A stretch of 64,000 nucleotides of DNA from Roseococcus thiosulfatophilus (GTDB taxonomy: Bacteria; Pseudomonadota; Alphaproteobacteria; Acetobacterales; Acetobacteraceae): positions 124,001 to 188,000 of the forward strand of contig NZ_JAFFQY010000011.1 of assembly GCF_017311575.1 (NCBI RefSeq), written 5' to 3'. Shown piece after piece: positions 62,091 through 64,000 of the stretch (within the stretch, counting starts at the first letter, position 1; every line of letters begins with the position of its first letter). The notes under the pieces are model-generated. The model searched no databases. It had not been told where the DNA came from and worked only from the letters and a program-made list of their open reading frames with translations. The position numbers and the translations under genes are program-made.

Positions 62091-62441
62091 ATGAGCAAGA
62101 TCAATCGCACCGGCAGCAACGAGATTCTCTCGAGTGCCGTCGAGTATCACAACTTCGTCTTCTGCGCGGGCATGACCGCCGACGACCTGACGCAGGACAT
62201 CACGGGCCAGACCCGCCAGGTGGTCGCCAAGATCGACGCCATGCTGGAGGCGAACGGCACCGACAACACCCGCCTTCTGCAGGCGCAGATCTGGCTGAAG
62301 GACATCCGCGACCGCGACGCCATGAACAAGGTGTGGGTCGAGTGGCTGGGCAGTGCCGGCCGCCCCGCGCGCGCCTGCGTGGAAGCGAACATGGCGAGCC
62401 CGCGCCACCTGGTTGAGATCATGGTCACGGCCTGCAAGTAA
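62091..62441 (+). CDS. RidA family (YjgF/UK114) protein
   Basis: A 116-residue trimeric enamine/imine deaminase-like protein that clears reactive 2-aminoacrylate-type intermediates. The core phrases are VEYHNFVFCAGMTADDL, TGQTRQVVAKIDAMLEANG and the Arg-bearing GRPARACVEANM, with the signature ending SPRHLVEIMV. The conserved active-site Arg seems present. The ATG at 62091 fits the length. It is divergent from the uncharacterised gene. Confidence 0.88.
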   Translation: MSKINRTGSNEILSSAVEYHNFVFCAGMTADDLTQDITGQTRQVVAKIDAMLEANGTDNTRLLQAQIWLKDIRDRDAMNKVWVEWLGSAGRPARACVEANMASPRHLVEIMVTACK

Positions 62442-62811
62442 CGAAGCCTTCATCCGCCCCGGCTGGTGACTACAACCGGGGCGGGTGGGCCCGCCCGAAC
62501 GGCGATTGATTTCGCCTTAACGAATTCAGGCAAAAATAAGGCGCGATTGAGGCACGGATATCCCGCGAAGTCCTAGCCTTTTACACTTTTTGTACTGTGA
62601 CTTTTTGGCCGCAACACTGTTGCCTGATTCGCTGGCCAAGCCCTCTCTAGGACAGACGTCCTTATTTCGCGGCCCTCCCCACCTCCGATCCAACGAATCA
62701 CGGCACATTGCGCCATGTATCGGTGGATTGGGTTGCCCCGCGTGCAACCACCGCATACCCGGATTGCACGCACCGACGATATCCGTCGGCCGCGGTCCAG
62801 GAGGGATCGGA
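62442..62811. other. 370-bp intergenic region between ridA-like and CHAP genes
   Basis: It contains a hairpin (62455-62483) and a markedly AT-richer stretch (62500-62620) with runs such as TTTTTGTACTGTGACTTTTTGG. No gene is evident. The AT-rich part probably contains the promoter of the CHAP gene, but no consensus boxes stand out. Confidence 0.45.
62455..62483. other. Hairpin downstream of the ridA-like gene
   Basis: CGCCCCGG (62455-62462) and CCGGGGCG (62476-62483) form a perfect 8-bp stem 13 nt after the stop codon. No U-tract follows. Confidence 0.5.
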
Positions 62812-63474
62812 ATGCGCCGTGTGGCCGCCATATTCGCGATGAGCCTGGCTCTCAGCTGGGCCCCTGACGCCTATGCCGCCCGCGGCGACGCCCGCACCGA
62901 AACCCGCAATCCGGGCACCAACAGCCGGCCCGCGGCCACCCGTCCCGCCCCCGCCCGTACCACCTCCGGCCAGCGCGCCGCCACCTCTAGTGGCATTTCC
63001 TGCGTGCCCTATGCGCGCCAGGTCACGGGCATGGACATCAGCGGCAATGGCCGCGACTGGTGGCACAATGCCGCCGGGCGCTATGCCCGCGGCCAGCGGC
63101 CGGAGCGCGGCTCCATCCTCTCCTTCCCTGCCTCGGGCGGCATGCGGATGGGCCATGTGGCCGTCGTCTCGCGCGTGGTGGATGCCCGCGTCATCGAGAT
63201 CGACCACGCGAACTGGGGTGGCCCCGGCATCCGCCGCGGCAGCGTCATGCGCGGCGTACGCGTGATGGACGTCTCGGACGCCAATGACTGGACCCGCGTG
63301 CGCGTCCAGGTCGGCCACAGCGCCGAGGCCTTCGGCCGCGTCTATCCGACGCATGGCTTCATCCACAACCGCCCGGCCGGCAGCATGGTCGCGCAGGCCG
63401 CGGCACCCGCCGCGCAAGCCCAGCGCACGCACGCGCCCCTGACGGCGCAGCAGATCGCGGAGGCGCGGCGGTAA
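62812..63474 (+). CDS. Secreted CHAP-domain amidase/peptidase
   Basis: A 220-residue exported protein: signal peptide (about 1-22, cleavage after AYA), a Thr/Ala/Pro/Arg-rich linker (about 23-60), then a CHAP domain. The catalytic Cys64 is in SCVPYARQ, His115 in MGHVAVVS, and the polar partner is around Asp131-Asn134 in DHANW. CHAP enzymes cut peptidoglycan cross-links or glutathionylspermidine. The mature N-terminus is close to the catalytic Cys, so the linker may be only an anchor. A good AGGAGGG site precedes the ATG. Confidence 0.88.
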   Translation: MRRVAAIFAMSLALSWAPDAYAARGDARTETRNPGTNSRPAATRPAPARTTSGQRAATSSGISCVPYARQVTGMDISGNGRDWWHNAAGRYARGQRPERGSILSFPASGGMRMGHVAVVSRVVDARVIEIDHANWGGPGIRRGSVMRGVRVMDVSDANDWTRVRVQVGHSAEAFGRVYPTHGFIHNRPAGSMVAQAAAPAAQAQRTHAPLTAQQIAEARR

Positions 63475-63555
63475 CGCCCGCCCCGCCGCTTCATGCCCTG
63501 GAAAGTGACGGGCGTGACAGATAGGTGCTTCCCAAGCCCTGGCCCGGCTGCCTAA

Positions 63556-63577
63556 CCTCCCTCCCACCAAAGGGAGG
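63556..63577 (+). promoter_or_regulatory. Hairpin containing the ribosome-binding site of the next TctC gene
   Basis: CCTCCCT (63556-63562) pairs perfectly with AGGGAGG (63571-63577), the Shine-Dalgarno sequence 9 nt before the ATG at 63587. The loop is 8 nt. The stem would block initiation unless it is opened. Confidence 0.5.
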
Positions 63578-63586
63578 AAAACACAC

Positions 63587-64000
63587 ATGAATCGTCGCAG
63601 CGTGCTCACGCTTGCGGGGGCTTCGGCCCTTGGTGCCGGAAGCCTTGCCGCCCCCGCCCTCGCCCAGGGCGCCTGGCAGCCCGAGCGCCCCATCCGCGTC
63701 ATCGTTCCCTTCCCGCCCGGCGGCGCCACCGATGTCTGGGCGCGGCTGGTCAGCGAGACGATGAGCGAGATCTTGCGAACCAGCTTCGTGGTGGAAAGCC
63801 GCTCGGGTGCGGCGGGCATGATCGGCGCCGAGGCCGTGGCCCGCGCGCCCGCGGATGGATACACGCTGCTCTTCACCATCACCTCGCTGGTGCAGTCGCC
63901 GGTGGTGCTGCGGCAGAACCCCTATGACGCGGTGCGCGACTTCACGCCCATCGGCCAGATGGGCACCACCACGCTGATCTTCATGAGCCGGGCGGCGCTC
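63587..64000 (+). CDS. TctC/Bug-type tripartite transporter substrate-binding protein (partial, runs off window)
   Basis: The first 138 codons of a Bug-family receptor; the gene continues past the window. A signal peptide with Arg-Arg near the start (MNRRSVLTLAGASALGAG) and cleavage near ALAQ precedes the hallmarks RPIRVIVPFPPGGATDVW and VVESRSGAAGMIGAE, then GYTLLFTITS. The PGGATD phrase is intact, unlike in the gene at 44131. No membrane subunits are visible on this side. Confidence 0.9.
   Translation, partial: MNRRSVLTLAGASALGAGSLAAPALAQGAWQPERPIRVIVPFPPGGATDVWARLVSETMSEILRTSFVVESRSGAAGMIGAEAVARAPADGYTLLFTITSLVQSPVVLRQNPYDAVRDFTPIGQMGTTTLIFMSRAAL

Overview
The window looks like chromosomal DNA of a GC-rich alphaproteobacterium, most likely an environmental member of the Acetobacteraceae (Roseomonas/Roseococcus-like). 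This is inferred from gene content: a PhyR-NepR-EcfG general stress system, a phasin, an Aap amino-acid transporter, tripartite-type (TctC/Bug) solute-binding proteins without neighbouring permeases, and many short, tightly overlapping operons. Coding density is high. I see no prophage, integrase, insertion sequence, CRISPR array or rRNA operon. There is one tRNA, tRNA-Thr(GGT).

Layout: 0-3.6 kb carries a phosphohexomutase and galU (nucleotide-sugar supply) and a D,D-carboxypeptidase with a repetitive basic tail. 3.9-8.6 kb carries a phasin, clpS-clpA, an AhpD-like protein and a hexapeptide acetyltransferase. 8.6-13 kb is the aapJQMP amino-acid ABC operon. 13.5-22.5 kb is one long leftward operon: an M20 amidohydrolase, two tandem paralogous peptide-binding proteins, and dppBCDF. 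22.5-29.5 kb holds housekeeping genes (META lipoprotein, DsbA-like isomerase, upp, a MotA/MotB-like pair, an OmpA-like protein, inositol monophosphatase, efp, tRNA-Thr, exoD). 29.6-32 kb carries a split ThDP decarboxylase (ComD/ComE type) and a transglutaminase-like protease.

32-42.4 kb is a general-stress-response island. It has a large HWE-type histidine kinase with a degenerate receiver domain, a glycine-zipper lipoprotein, Dps, a DUF883 protein with its membrane partner, a PRC-barrel protein, DUF1328 and CsbD proteins, then phyR divergent from two ECF sigma genes, the second coupled to nepR. Four sites in this island match xAAC-N16-xGTT, a variant of the EcfG promoter, upstream of stress-type genes.

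42.5-53.3 kb holds a SYLF protein, pdxY, a TctC protein, a diguanylate cyclase with an I-site, a CoA-transferase, a nucleobase-type permease with an anti-sigma-like C-terminal domain, an acyl-CoA dehydrogenase lacking the usual glutamate, Hsp20, and def-fmt-truA. In that last set fmt seems to lack a standard start codon. 53.3-58 kb is a compact catabolic operon (amidase, flavin monooxygenase, amidohydrolase, L-threonate-dehydrogenase-like enzyme) of unknown substrate. 58-64 kb ends with small proteins, an MFS transporter, a Gfo/Idh/MocA oxidoreductase, an unrecognised Cys/His protein, RidA, a CHAP-domain protein and a truncated TctC gene.

The most novel signals are non-coding. Two stem-loops with compensating base changes begin immediately after the TAG stop codons of two unrelated genes (hsp20 and the unknown gene at 61306). 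A strong hairpin after the ComE gene has its U-tract on the opposite strand.
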